In this document: piece after piece, positions 36,027-45,800 of the stretch
Position numbering within the stretch: the first letter of the stretch is position 1
How the letters are laid out: each line of letters begins with the position of its first letter
Assembly: GCA_021413845.1 (NCBI GenBank)
Contig: JAIOPP010000055.1
Span: forward strand, 1-47,063
Reading direction: 5' to 3'
DNA: 47,063 bases
From: Planctomycetia bacterium
GTDB taxonomy: Bacteria > Planctomycetota > Planctomycetia > Pirellulales > PNKZ01
Notes under the pieces: generated by a model
What the model saw: the letters and a program-made list of their open reading frames with translations, nothing else
Databases searched by the model: none
What the model was told of the DNA's origin: nothing
Translations under genes and position numbers: made by a program

Positions 36027-37130
36027 CTAGAGATACTTTAACGCCACGAAGATATGCACCGCCAGCAAAACGAACAGCGCCGCCGACAACGGCAGATGCA
36101 GCCAGAGCCAACTATGCAGCCGAAAGAACCATTTCGATTGCAGATCGAACTGGCGGCGCTGACGGCAAAGGTCTTCGAGCGAGTCGACCGCGATTTTCGC
36201 TTCCGGCTCGACGGCCGCTTGCAGGTCGGCGAAAAAGCGCGCGGAATAGGTTTGATCGGCCAATCGCGACCGGCTCTTGCGACCCTTCAATAGGTAGTCG
36301 ACGATCACGTCGTAGAACGTGTCGCGCAGCAAGCGTCCGTCGTTCAACACACCGATGGCGCGACGCGTCTCCAGCACGACGCCGCGCACCGCGCCGACGC
36401 GGCGCATCTTGCTCACCACGGCGCCGTCGTTCCCACGATTGCGCCGATTCGGAAACACGAACCGCGAACGATTCTGCGGATCGGGCCCGCAGAGCGCGAG
36501 GATCATGTCTTCGGCGTCCCAAGCGTGGCGCTCGGAGACGTGACCGATTTGCGAATGGATGGTTTCGGCGGGAACCTCGTCGAGCAGAATCTTGGGAATG
36601 ATCTGCTGCGCCACGACTCCATACACACCGCTGACGATGACGATGGAGAAGACGACGACGAGCGTGCTCGTGAGCGGCCCGCCCAAGACGAAGCCGGTAT
36701 GCAAGACGGCGAACGGCACGCAGAGCAGGCCGAGCCAAATGTGCGCGCGCAGCCAAGCCTGAGCGCTGCCGATGCGCCAAGCGCGCACCTTCTTGCGCGG
36801 CCACAGCAGCATCTCGAAGACGATGATCAGTGCGCCGACCGTGCCGTAGATCAAGCCGATCGGGCTGCCGCCGCCGGGGAGCTCGACCGCTTGCGAAGCC
36901 GCGCGGACATAGAATCCGACCGCCGTCAGAGTCGCGACGACGACGAAGATGATCCAGTTACGGTGGCGAGCGAAGTCGCGATAGATGAGCAAGGTGCCGG
37001 TTTCTCGAACAGGACGGCGAACCAACTTCGTCGATGCCGACCACGAGCGATGCCCGCCGCCGGATCGACACGCTGCGAACAGGCGCGGCTCGATTCGAAA
37101 GCCGGCTCGCAGCCAGTATCGACCATGCAT
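36027..37130 (-). CDS. Di-heme b-type membrane cytochrome (ferric-reductase/cytochrome b-like)
   Basis: This is a 367-residue protein with five clear membrane segments. The third contains HIWLGLLCVPFAVLH and the last HLPLSAALFVLLAVH, each with two histidines exactly 13 residues apart (H-x13-H). That pattern binds two stacked b hemes in the cytochrome b and ferric reductase/NOX superfamilies. A soluble insert of about 120 residues, rich in Arg and Asp, separates segments four and five. No FAD/NADPH domain is fused. It would pass electrons across the membrane between the iron-sulfur protein or quinone and the decaheme cytochromes encoded on either side. The start is uncertain: the first 45 residues are basic and poor in pattern, and a TTG at 36992 (LLIYRDFARH) is a possible alternative. 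Confidence 0.78.
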   Translation of the reverse strand: MHGRYWLRAGFRIEPRLFAACRSGGGHRSWSASTKLVRRPVRETGTLLIYRDFARHRNWIIFVVVATLTAVGFYVRAASQAVELPGGGSPIGLIYGTVGALIIVFEMLLWPRKKVRAWRIGSAQAWLRAHIWLGLLCVPFAVLHTGFVLGGPLTSTLVVVFSIVIVSGVYGVVAQQIIPKILLDEVPAETIHSQIGHVSERHAWDAEDMILALCGPDPQNRSRFVFPNRRNRGNDGAVVSKMRRVGAVRGVVLETRRAIGVLNDGRLLRDTFYDVIVDYLLKGRKSRSRLADQTYSARFFADLQAAVEPEAKIAVDSLEDLCRQRRQFDLQSKWFFRLHSWLWLHLPLSAALFVLLAVHIFVALKYL

Positions 37131-37176
37131 AGGGGCTATGTCAAATACGCGGCTCGGTTCGCGCTGCCTCGCGCGG

Positions 37177-40100
37177 TTAGCGCTCCGGCAGACCTGCTTC
37201 TCGTCGCCGGTTCGAAGTCGGGCCCGCGTTCGGGTTCGGCGGCAGGGCTTCGAAATTCAGATAGTCGTAGTGGCGCGGATCGAACGGATCGTCGCTCACG
37301 CTCCAGAGCCGGTTGCGATGCAAGTACATCCGGTGCTGATCGACGGCGCTGAGCGGACCCGCGCCGACCCGACCGAACACCGAGATCTGATTTCCCGACT
37401 CATCAACGGCCCGATCGCGGTCGACCCCTTTGGAGATCGCCAAGGCGCGGCCGCCGCGCGGCAGGCAATACGTCGCGATCAGCTCCGGCGTCGGCCGTGG
37501 GCTGAAGCCGTCGTTGCCCGGCGTCTCGGGCGAGGTCAGCTGCACGATGCGCATCCCGTTGTGGCCGTCGGCGAGATAGGCGAACTCGCTCACGTAGGTG
37601 ATGCCGAGCTTCACGTCGTTGAGGTCGTTGATGCAGCCGCCGGCATCGAACACCTGATCGATGAACGCCGCTTCGGGGTTCGTAATATCGACGATCACCA
37701 AGCCCTGCGCACCGGCCGCGATGTAGGCGTAGGTGCGCGCGAGGTAGATGTTGCGCGCGTCGCGCAGCGGGAGCATCGCGCGCGGAACCGGATGGGCGAG
37801 GTCCGTCATGTCGAGCACCGTGATGCCGCGCCGATCGCAAACGAAGCCGTAGCGAAACTGAGCCTGCATCGCGCGCGGCTCATCGAACACGGCCGAGCCG
37901 AGCACGGTTTCGATCTGCGGACACTTCGGATCGGCAAGCGATACGACCACAAGGCCCGCATCGCAGCAGAGGTAGGCATATGTGCCGACGATCGTGATGC
38001 TGCGGGCGCCGTTGAGGATGCCGTGGGGGTTGAACGTAGCTTCGCGCTTCACGAAGTTGTTCAGCGGGTTGCCGTCGAGCAATGTTCCCGCGCCGACGAC
38101 GATGAGCCCTTCGTAGCGATCCGCGACGTATATGTTCGCATACAGTCCGTGAACTTTCGGCTCGCGATTGGCGGGATCTTGATTGCGCGTCGGGTCGGGT
38201 GCGATGGTCGTCGGTGCAGCGACGGCCGTAGCGAACTTCGTGTTGACGAAGAACCGCTGGCCGACCGGAGAAACCGGCGCCGAGGAGACCCGTTGCGAGA
38301 AGCCCTTATCGTCGACGAACGCGATGTCGAAGATCCGGAGCCCTCCTTCGCCGCACGCGGCGTAGAGATACTCGCCGCGAGCTTGCAGGTTCAAGACTTC
38401 TTCTTGCCTGAGCGGATGCAGCAGCGTGTCGGAGACATCGCGCGCGGAATGGCGATGCCCGTGTTCGAGCAACTTGCCGCGGGCTTGATGTTGTTGGAAT
38501 CGCTCGGGGAAAGCCAAGCTTTGCAGATGGCTGCCGAGCACGGCTTGCGGCTCGTCATTCTCCGTCGCAACGACGCCGTGGAACCCTTCTTCGCCGGCCG
38601 CGACCCAACAGTAGCGTCCGATGAAGTTGACGTAGTTCGTTCCTTGCATCAGCAATTGCGCCATGATGGCGTTGTTGTCGTTCTTGTTCGAGACGTGGCA
38701 ATCGCTGCACATCTTCGTTTCGTTGGTGCCGGGCTTATAGTTCGCCAGCCACTCGGCCAAGGCCGCGGGATCTTTCGGCGGCGTGTTGCCGCCGCGTACC
38801 GTATGCGGCACGTTGGTGCTGAAGGCGATCCCGCTCATGCCGTCGGACGAGATCGTTTGTTGCTGAACGTAGATCGACTCGCGGTTGTTGTTGTACGAGC
38901 CGACATGCACGGCGCACGACGAACGAACCGGCCCGATGCGGTTGCCGGTCACGTCGCCGTCGTGAGCGAGCATGAACACGTCGTCGCGCAAGGTTTGGAA
39001 GTTGTACGAGACGATGTTGCGCGAAACGTCTCCCTCGTTGTGCAAGCTCGGGAGTTTCTTATTGGCCTTCTGCGGCAAGTGGCAGCCGAAGCAGCTCGTA
39101 TTCCACGACGAGTGGCAAGCGATGCAGCTCATCTTCTTGCTCTGATGCGCACATTGATTCTCGCGCGGCATGCCGCCCCACTTGATCTTCGCGTCTCCCT
39201 CGGCCGCGTCGGGTGCGGAATCGTCGAACGTGCGCACCGTCTTGGCGTGGTGCGAGCGCGGGTTGTAGTGTTCGCTTTTCGTATCGATCGTGTCGATCGT
39301 CTGCACGATCTCCCAACGGAGGTTCGTCTCGACCATCGAATTCTGGAAGACTTTGTTTCCTTCGCGCTCGAAACGCTTCCGGCCGTTCGGAGTTCGCATC
39401 AGCTCCAAGTTGCGGCCTCCTTCGACCGACGAAGTGTCCGAAGCCGGGCCCGACGTGCGGAGGAACGAGTCGACGAGCTTGTCTCCTTCGAGCTTCTGAA
39501 ACGGCCGGCGATCCATCGTGCCGTGGCAATCTTCGCATTGAATCTCGACCGCCGCTCGGACCTCTCCGTAGAGTTTCGTATTGCCGTGCGAGTCTTGCTC
39601 GAAGTGGCAATCGACGCAGTGCATCCCTTTTTCCAAATGGATGTCGAGCAAGTGGACGGGAATGTTATCGCGTTGCGGCGGCGGAGCTTTCGTTTCGTCG
39701 ATCGCGTATTGCTTCCGCGACAGCTCGGGCACGGCGATCGCCGCGCGCAGCATTTCGTTCGTCGGCTCGGGCAACACTTCGCCCCGATGATCGAGTATGC
39801 GCCCACTGCGATCTTTCTTAAACACCGCGCGGAAGACCCAGCCGTGGCCGTGATAATCTGCGAACTGCGTGTGGCGCGTTTGCGTGTTCAGATCGGTGAC
39901 GTTTGCTAAGAAGTCCGGATTCGACCATAAGCCGCGCGCCGCGGCTTCATCCGGGTTCGACATCTGCGACTCCGAAAGCTGCTGACTCGTGAGCTGCTTA
40001 CCGACCTTCGGATACATCAACTCCCCGTCGGTTTCTTCGTCCCACCATTGATAACCGGTGAAGCTGTTCAACACCGTCGTGCCGGGATGGATGTGGCAGA

Positions 40101-41349
40101 CGATACACTGGCTCGTCGGAATGGAGTTGCCGGGCGCGAAGCGGTGCATGATCGGATGGCCCGACTCGCTCGGCGAGATCGTCGGATCGGGAGTCGCCGT
40201 GCGACCCATGTTGCCGAACATCGCATAAGGGCCCGAGTTCACCGGCGAGCGATCGTTGGCATAAGGCACGTGGCACGCCGAGCAACCGCTCGAACGGAAG
40301 TCGCCGGGATGATCGTTCGTGCCGAGGAAGTTGAGCGTCGGGTCGAGCAGCCGCGTTTTTTGCAGACCGAGGAATGTCGGATCGGTTCGGTTCTCGGTTC
40401 CTAAGCCGCGGTTGCTGAGCCGCGCTCGAGGCTTGCCGGGAACTTCCAACGGTTCGGGAATGCCCGTGTCTAACCGAAATCTGCCGCCGCGCTCGAAGAT
40501 GCGCAGCACGTTGCCCGGCTGCGAGATCTCGAACCTCGGCAGCGGTTCCAGATACGGCAACACTCCCTTCTTCTCGATCTCTTCTTGCGTCGGCGGCGGA
40601 ACGGTTTGCAGGCGCTGAGGCGACCCGCACATGCTGTAGCTTTCGCCGTAGACGGCGCGCTTGTTGGGAACGGCACCGTTGTTGTAAAGCGCAGCGCCCC
40701 AGAGCATGCAGCCGTGCGTCATCATGCTCTTGCGAACGGCGAGCACTTCCTGCGCATGGCAAGCGCCGCAACTGATGTGGGCGACGCGCAGATCGCCGGG
40801 ATTGACGAAGCGAATGAACTCCGGCGACTCATGGTTGAGCAGCGCATAGGAGCGGACGGGATTTCCCGCCGTCGGCCACGCTTCGGGAAATCGCGCGCCG
40901 ACATGACCTCGTTCCTTGGTCGTCGCCGAGGCATCGCCGCCGTGGCAATCGGTGCAGCCGAGATGCACGGTCGCCTTGGCATGCATATCGCCGACGCCGT
41001 GATGACACTGGATGCAGCCCATCGATTTGTCGGCCGCTTTTTCCACCGTCTGCTTGACGAGCTCTTCCGCGGAGAAGCCCGGCGGAAAAGGAAACGGATC
41101 GGTCTCGGCCACCGGCGGAACCGTTTCCGCAGGGACTTCGGCCGGTGCTTTGAAGCTCGGCAGCGCGCCGAAGAGCGTCGGGCGCGCGGGAACCGCAGGA
41201 GGCTCCGCGCCGTTGCCCGAGCCGGAGCGAAAGATCAACGTCCCGACGACCGACATGCAGACGACGAACAGCAACGCCAAGCGGATGACGAGCGAGCGCG
41301 ACGTCGAGGAGTCGAACGTATCGTTCGCTGACGAAAACCGATTGCGCAT
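37177..41349 (-). CDS. Large decaheme cytochrome c with LVIVD repeat domain
   Basis: The chosen ATG (MRNRFSSAND) has an AAGGATGG ribosome site and gives 1390 residues; a TTG seven codons upstream is less likely. A membrane anchor lies at about 20-39. Ten CxxCH sites follow, from CIQCH (112-116) to CSDCH (near 880). The C-terminal third (about 960-1300) has LVIVD-type beta-propeller repeats, such as YAYIAAGAQGLVIVDITNP and YAYLCCDAGLVVVSLADP. Cytochromes with this fold combination occur in planctomycetes and other bacteria with multiheme respiration, but their acceptors are mostly unknown. The propeller may dock a partner protein or cell surface structure. It is encoded 163 bases after the iron-sulfur/cNMP gene and 46 before the b cytochrome gene. 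Confidence 0.88.
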   Translation of the reverse strand: MRNRFSSANDTFDSSTSRSLVIRLALLFVVCMSVVGTLIFRSGSGNGAEPPAVPARPTLFGALPSFKAPAEVPAETVPPVAETDPFPFPPGFSAEELVKQTVEKAADKSMGCIQCHHGVGDMHAKATVHLGCTDCHGGDASATTKERGHVGARFPEAWPTAGNPVRSYALLNHESPEFIRFVNPGDLRVAHISCGACHAQEVLAVRKSMMTHGCMLWGAALYNNGAVPNKRAVYGESYSMCGSPQRLQTVPPPTQEEIEKKGVLPYLEPLPRFEISQPGNVLRIFERGGRFRLDTGIPEPLEVPGKPRARLSNRGLGTENRTDPTFLGLQKTRLLDPTLNFLGTNDHPGDFRSSGCSACHVPYANDRSPVNSGPYAMFGNMGRTATPDPTISPSESGHPIMHRFAPGNSIPTSQCIVCHIHPGTTVLNSFTGYQWWDEETDGELMYPKVGKQLTSQQLSESQMSNPDEAAARGLWSNPDFLANVTDLNTQTRHTQFADYHGHGWVFRAVFKKDRSGRILDHRGEVLPEPTNEMLRAAIAVPELSRKQYAIDETKAPPPQRDNIPVHLLDIHLEKGMHCVDCHFEQDSHGNTKLYGEVRAAVEIQCEDCHGTMDRRPFQKLEGDKLVDSFLRTSGPASDTSSVEGGRNLELMRTPNGRKRFEREGNKVFQNSMVETNLRWEIVQTIDTIDTKSEHYNPRSHHAKTVRTFDDSAPDAAEGDAKIKWGGMPRENQCAHQSKKMSCIACHSSWNTSCFGCHLPQKANKKLPSLHNEGDVSRNIVSYNFQTLRDDVFMLAHDGDVTGNRIGPVRSSCAVHVGSYNNNRESIYVQQQTISSDGMSGIAFSTNVPHTVRGGNTPPKDPAALAEWLANYKPGTNETKMCSDCHVSNKNDNNAIMAQLLMQGTNYVNFIGRYCWVAAGEEGFHGVVATENDEPQAVLGSHLQSLAFPERFQQHQARGKLLEHGHRHSARDVSDTLLHPLRQEEVLNLQARGEYLYAACGEGGLRIFDIAFVDDKGFSQRVSSAPVSPVGQRFFVNTKFATAVAAPTTIAPDPTRNQDPANREPKVHGLYANIYVADRYEGLIVVGAGTLLDGNPLNNFVKREATFNPHGILNGARSITIVGTYAYLCCDAGLVVVSLADPKCPQIETVLGSAVFDEPRAMQAQFRYGFVCDRRGITVLDMTDLAHPVPRAMLPLRDARNIYLARTYAYIAAGAQGLVIVDITNPEAAFIDQVFDAGGCINDLNDVKLGITYVSEFAYLADGHNGMRIVQLTSPETPGNDGFSPRPTPELIATYCLPRGGRALAISKGVDRDRAVDESGNQISVFGRVGAGPLSAVDQHRMYLHRNRLWSVSDDPFDPRHYDYLNFEALPPNPNAGPTSNRRREAGLPER

Positions 41350-41512
41350 GCTCCATCCTTGTCGCGGCAAATCGCTCGTACGGGGACCGGCGAATGGAGC
41401 TTGTAGTCGATCCCCCGAAATGCGTCAATCTCATGCACTGAAGCCGCGCCATTGCCGGCAACGCCGCCGCGCGCGAAGCACCGCCGGCATTCGCAGCTTC
41501 GAGCGCGGAAGA

Positions 41513-43966
41513 TCAGCCGCGCGAAACGGCCGTCGGGCTGACGAGCTGCAACAGCTCTTGCCCGCTCATGCGAAATGCCGCGTTGTGCGGACAGGCGTAG
41601 ACGCAGCTCGTCGCTTGGCTTGCCGGCACCACGTCGCGACACAGATCGCACGTCGTCGCTTTCTGCGCCTTGATCGACGAGCCGTTCTCGAGCGGGTGCA
41701 TGTTGATGTTGCCGTACGGACAGTTGCTCGCGCACAGACCGCAGCCGATGCAATGGTCTTCGATCACGATCTCGAGCGAGAGATCGGAGTTGTCGCGCGG
41801 TCGACGATGGATCGCATCCACAGGGCAGCCGACTAGACAATACGGATCCAAACAAGACCGACACGAACTCGCGACCAAGAACTTATCGAAGCGTAGCCCT
41901 TCGCGAATCAGCCGCGTTACCCCTTCGTGCGTGTCCGAGCAAGCGCGCGTGCATTCGTCGCAACGGGTGCAGCTTTCCAAGTCGAGCACCAGCAGCTTGT
42001 TCGCGTTGAACAAGCCTTGCGACAAGAACTGGTCGAGCGGTTGTTCGATCTTCGTGCGCGCGGCTTCGTCTTGAGCCAGCATGCGCACGGCGCTCTCGAC
42101 GAGCAACTCCGCGGCTTGCGGAGAAGTCTGAATCAGTTGCCGAAAGTGCTCGCCCCGAATGCGCACGAGCTCGACGTCGTCCAATGCCGAGCAAGTCGCG
42201 GTGCGCACGCCCGACGTAAAGCCCGCCGGGAAATGCTCCGACGCGATCGCCTTCACGCTCGACAACAGGCCGATCTCGCCGAAGCTTTTGCCTGGGCCGA
42301 GGTAATCGACCACGCGCGTCTGTCCGCGCACGGTCTGCGTTACTTTGACGAAGCCCAAGCGCACGAGATAGAAATGGTCGGCCGGTTCCCCTTGATGAAA
42401 AATCTCTTGGCCCGGATCGACATGCACGAGCTCGACGTTCTTGCGCAACAGCTCGATGCACCGATTGCGGGTCACGTCGTCGAACTGCTTGAACATCGGG
42501 ACGCGCCGCAGCTGATCGGCCAACGCGTTGCGGCGATAAGCGCGATCGAGCAAGTTGCGCGCAGTCCGATCGCGCTGCAAGTAGAACAAGATGTTGCGAT
42601 TGATCTCGAGCACTTCGCCGACGGTCTTCGCTTGCACGGTCGCCGAGCGCGGGTAGTGGCTCATGCACGTCATCTCGCCGACGATCAGATCGTCGCTCGT
42701 CGCGATCGCGACGACCTTGTCTTCATCTTCCGACTCGCGCTTGGCGCGCGTCGTCAGCTTGCCGAAGAAGCGGCCGAGGCCCGACGTCGGTTGCTTCTCC
42801 AACCTCGACGACGGCCGGACGCGAATCTCGAACTCGCCGTTGATGATGATGAACGCCGTGTTCCCGGGATTTCCTTGACGACATAAAACTTCGCCGGGCC
42901 GAACGCGTCGTCGTTGCACGGCGCCTGTGTTCCATTGCAGAAACTTGAACGGCACGCTCGAGAACAACTCGTACTTCTTGATCTCTTCGGCTTGCAAGAT
43001 CTCGCAAGCCGTGTCGCCGTCGGCCGGTTCCTCTTCGTCCGCAGAAGGCGCGGGCCGCTGCTTGAACGTGAGCGCGTCGGTCGGACAACTCACCATGCAT
43101 TCGCCGCACGACACGCAATTCGACGAGCCCATCGGGTCGTTGAGGTCGAAGCCGATGTGCGTCGAATAGCCTTTGCCGGCTCGGCCGATGATGTCGTTGT
43201 GTTTGACTTCCGTGCAAGCGCGCACGCACCGGTCGCACAAGATGCAGGCCGCGTGGTCGACGGCGATGAACGCCGAGGAGTCGTCTTGCTTTCGTTCCAG
43301 CACGCGCGAAGGAAACCGCGGCTCGCCGATCCCGAGCTTACGGGCGAGCGACATCAGTTCGTTGCCGTGATCGAGCGTCGAATCGCCGGACGTTGCGAGC
43401 GCTTTCCGCTGCACCGATTCGATTTGCGGCTTCGTCAAATGGTCGGCCACGAGCAACTCGGTCAACGTCGCGACGGACGAACGAATCCGTTCGCGCGCTT
43501 CTTCATTCGGAGAGTTCAACGTGTGAACTTCCATCGTCTCTTCCACGCGATGCTGACAAGCGGGGAGCAGCTTCCGCTCGCGTTGCACTTTGCCGCGCTT
43601 CACCTTCCAGATCTCGACCGAACAGAGCCGGCAGACCGCGACCGGATCGAGATGGTCTTGATGACAAAGAATCGGAATCGGGTTCTTATCGCCTAGCTTC
43701 TGCACGTAGAGCTTGCTCGTCGCATCGTAGATCGTCGTGGCGCGAGGAATCGGCCGACCTTGCGCATCGCGGCGGATATTGCCTTGCGCATCGGTCGCGG
43801 GCACGGCTTTCGGAACCGTTACCTCGCGCGAATCGATGACGATCGTGATCGACTTCTGCAAGTCGTCGGCCACGACTTGATCGAGGCGCACGAGTTGGCC
43901 GTCGATGTCGCGCGCGAAGAGGCTTTCTTCTTCGATGACGGTGACTTCGCGATTCCCGTCGCTCAT
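41513..43966 (-). CDS. Iron-sulfur protein with two cyclic-nucleotide-binding domains
   Basis: This 817-residue cytosolic protein has an AAGGTGGAAG ribosome site. In order it contains a NuoG-like [2Fe-2S] domain (C101, C112, C115, C137), two [4Fe-4S] sites (C241/244/247/251 and C284/287/290/294), two cNMP-binding domains (about 338-465 and 488-630), and a DmsB-like four-cluster ferredoxin domain (16 Cys from C666 to C792). Seven clusters are expected. Both cNMP domains keep the phosphate-cassette Glu and Arg (E431/R440 and E564/R588), so binding is plausible. It would take electrons from the NuoE-NuoF fusion encoded 50 bases upstream and pass them on toward the cytochromes. The sensor domains sit between the input and output clusters, which suggests gating by a cyclic nucleotide (inference). 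Confidence 0.9.
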   Translation of the reverse strand: MSDGNREVTVIEEESLFARDIDGQLVRLDQVVADDLQKSITIVIDSREVTVPKAVPATDAQGNIRRDAQGRPIPRATTIYDATSKLYVQKLGDKNPIPILCHQDHLDPVAVCRLCSVEIWKVKRGKVQRERKLLPACQHRVEETMEVHTLNSPNEEARERIRSSVATLTELLVADHLTKPQIESVQRKALATSGDSTLDHGNELMSLARKLGIGEPRFPSRVLERKQDDSSAFIAVDHAACILCDRCVRACTEVKHNDIIGRAGKGYSTHIGFDLNDPMGSSNCVSCGECMVSCPTDALTFKQRPAPSADEEEPADGDTACEILQAEEIKKYELFSSVPFKFLQWNTGAVQRRRVRPGEVLCRQGNPGNTAFIIINGEFEIRVRPSSRLEKQPTSGLGRFFGKLTTRAKRESEDEDKVVAIATSDDLIVGEMTCMSHYPRSATVQAKTVGEVLEINRNILFYLQRDRTARNLLDRAYRRNALADQLRRVPMFKQFDDVTRNRCIELLRKNVELVHVDPGQEIFHQGEPADHFYLVRLGFVKVTQTVRGQTRVVDYLGPGKSFGEIGLLSSVKAIASEHFPAGFTSGVRTATCSALDDVELVRIRGEHFRQLIQTSPQAAELLVESAVRMLAQDEAARTKIEQPLDQFLSQGLFNANKLLVLDLESCTRCDECTRACSDTHEGVTRLIREGLRFDKFLVASSCRSCLDPYCLVGCPVDAIHRRPRDNSDLSLEIVIEDHCIGCGLCASNCPYGNINMHPLENGSSIKAQKATTCDLCRDVVPASQATSCVYACPHNAAFRMSGQELLQLVSPTAVSRG

Positions 43967-44016
43967 AAAACTTCCACCTTTTCAATATCTCGCCGACGAC
44001 CGGATCTCGAACCTAA

Positions 44017-45753
44017 CTAGCTGCGAGCGAACGACGCGACATCTTCCGGGAAATACTTCAAAACCGACGTCAGCGGCTTCGGTGCGACGACGCCGAGGCC
44101 GCAGATGCTCGTCAGCTCCATGGCTTGCGCCAAGTCGGCAATGACCGGCTCCCACGATGCGGGCTTCGCGCGCGACGCGGCTTGGTTGCGAAACGAGGCC
44201 GCGATCTCGACCATCTTCTGCGTCCCGATCCGGCACGGCACGCACTTGCCGCACGACTCGTTCCGAAAAAACTCCAAACAGTTCAGCGCATGATCCAACA
44301 TGTTCGAGCCCTCGGCATACACCATCATGCCGGCTCCGAGCATCAGGCCCATGTCGCGCGAGCATTGCAGGTCGAGGGGGAAGTCGCGAATGTCGTAAGT
44401 CGGGAGCTTTGTCGCCAGCGTCTTCTCGACGAACGATTTCGGCAGCTTCTCTTGCCAGCCGCGCGAAAGCTCGGCGAGCGGCAACGTGGCAGGCACGAAG
44501 CCGCCGGAAGGGCCCGACAGCGCGACCGCTTTGAGCTTCCCCGCCATGCCGCCGGCGAAATCGTCGATCAGCTCCCCGAGCGTGATGCCGCACGGCACTT
44601 CATACGCGCCGGGCTTGCGCACGTCGCCGCAGATCGAAAAGAAGCGGGCTCCGCGACAGCCGGGCCTACCGAGATCGCGATACCATGCGCCGCCGTGGAT
44701 CGCGATCGATGGCACCCAAGCGAACGTCTCGACGTTGCTCACCAAGGTCGGCTTGTCGTAGAGTCCGTTCGTTTCGAGTTGCGGCGGTTTGTTGCGCGGT
44801 TGCGCACGGCGATCTTCCATCGCTTCGATCAGCGCGCTCTGTTCGCCGCAGATGTATCCGCCCGGACTCTCGAACACTTCCAGAAAGAACGGCCGACCGG
44901 AGTTGAAGACGTTGGCTCCGCAGGCGCCGAGCGCTTCGGCCCGATCGATCTCGTGCTGCACGGCTTCGATCTGTTCGTGGTACTCATGGCGAACGTAGAC
45001 GTAGCCGCGCGTAGCGCCGGTGAAGAGTCCGGCCAAGATCATTCCTTCGACGATCAGATGCGGCGTGCGCAACAACAGCTCGCGATCCTTGAACGTGGTC
45101 GGTTCGCTTTCGTCGGCATTACAGACGATGAACTTTTGATCTCCGGCCGTGTTGCGCACGTCGGTCCACTTTTGATGGGCGGGAACTCCGGCACCACCCA
45201 TGCCGCGCAGGTCCGAGTCCTTCAGCTGCGCGGCGAAACCATCGGCATCGGCGTTCGCCAAGAAGGCGCGCGCGGCACGATACTCCGGCTTGCCTTGGTA
45301 CACATCGCAGAGCCAAGGTTGCGGCGCATGCCGAGCCTGGGAGTCGTCACGATCGTGAGCGGGTTTCGTTCCCGCGGCGATCGCCTTCGCCGTGTCGGCT
45401 AGGCGAGCCGCATCGCAGTTCACGTACAGCCGACCGTTCACCGTCGCCGCGACCGCACGATCGCACCGACCCAAACAGGAGACGGGCCGCACCGCGACGT
45501 CGCGCGAGCCTTCCGGAAATTGTCGTTGGAGTTCCTCGCGCATCAACTCGCCGCCGCGCAGATGGCAAGCCATGTCGTGGCACACGAGCACCTCGACCTT
45601 CGGGCCGGGCTCGAGGCGGAAGTGGGGGAAGAAGCTCGCGACTTCGTTCAGCCGGTAGAGCGGAGTGCCGAGGCGATGCGAGAGCTCGTGGAGTTCGTCT
45701 TTCGGCAAGAAGCCGTGTCGTTGCTGAATTTTATGCAACTCTTGGACGATCAT
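44017..45753 (-). CDS. NuoE-NuoF fusion, NAD(P)H-oxidising flavoprotein
   Basis: The chosen ATG (MIVQELHKIQ) gives 578 residues. A GTG at 45798 lies between the promoter -10 and the likely transcript start, so it is rejected. Residues 1-120 are NuoE-like with [2Fe-2S] ligands C58, C63, C93 and C97. Residues about 150-578 are NuoF-like: the FMN/NADH pocket RGMGGAGVPAHQKW (from 183), CNADESEPTTFKDR (211-224), ESPGGYICGEQSALIEAMED, and the [4Fe-4S] site SCGKCVPCR (from 500) with C551 in ICGLG. The protein would oxidise NAD(P)H and feed the iron-sulfur protein encoded next. There is no Nuo, hydrogenase or formate dehydrogenase gene nearby, so the electron partner is unusual. A good promoter precedes it. 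Confidence 0.93.
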   Translation of the reverse strand: MIVQELHKIQQRHGFLPKDELHELSHRLGTPLYRLNEVASFFPHFRLEPGPKVEVLVCHDMACHLRGGELMREELQRQFPEGSRDVAVRPVSCLGRCDRAVAATVNGRLYVNCDAARLADTAKAIAAGTKPAHDRDDSQARHAPQPWLCDVYQGKPEYRAARAFLANADADGFAAQLKDSDLRGMGGAGVPAHQKWTDVRNTAGDQKFIVCNADESEPTTFKDRELLLRTPHLIVEGMILAGLFTGATRGYVYVRHEYHEQIEAVQHEIDRAEALGACGANVFNSGRPFFLEVFESPGGYICGEQSALIEAMEDRRAQPRNKPPQLETNGLYDKPTLVSNVETFAWVPSIAIHGGAWYRDLGRPGCRGARFFSICGDVRKPGAYEVPCGITLGELIDDFAGGMAGKLKAVALSGPSGGFVPATLPLAELSRGWQEKLPKSFVEKTLATKLPTYDIRDFPLDLQCSRDMGLMLGAGMMVYAEGSNMLDHALNCLEFFRNESCGKCVPCRIGTQKMVEIAASFRNQAASRAKPASWEPVIADLAQAMELTSICGLGVVAPKPLTSVLKYFPEDVASFARS

Positions 45754-45800
45754 CCGCGGTTCCGCGCATCGGTGACGTAAGACTAGACCTGAGCGCACAC

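Noticed and set aside
36985-39909. Open frame of 974 codons on the plus strand
   Set aside because: It is antisense to the b cytochrome and decaheme cytochrome genes, whose heme motifs prove the minus strand is coding. Such frames are common in GC-rich DNA.
44017-45753. Part of a complete complex I or an NAD-linked hydrogenase or formate dehydrogenase
   Set aside because: No Nuo membrane subunits, NiFe or FeFe hydrogenase, or molybdopterin subunit is encoded in the window; neighbours are cytochromes and a cNMP-domain iron-sulfur protein.
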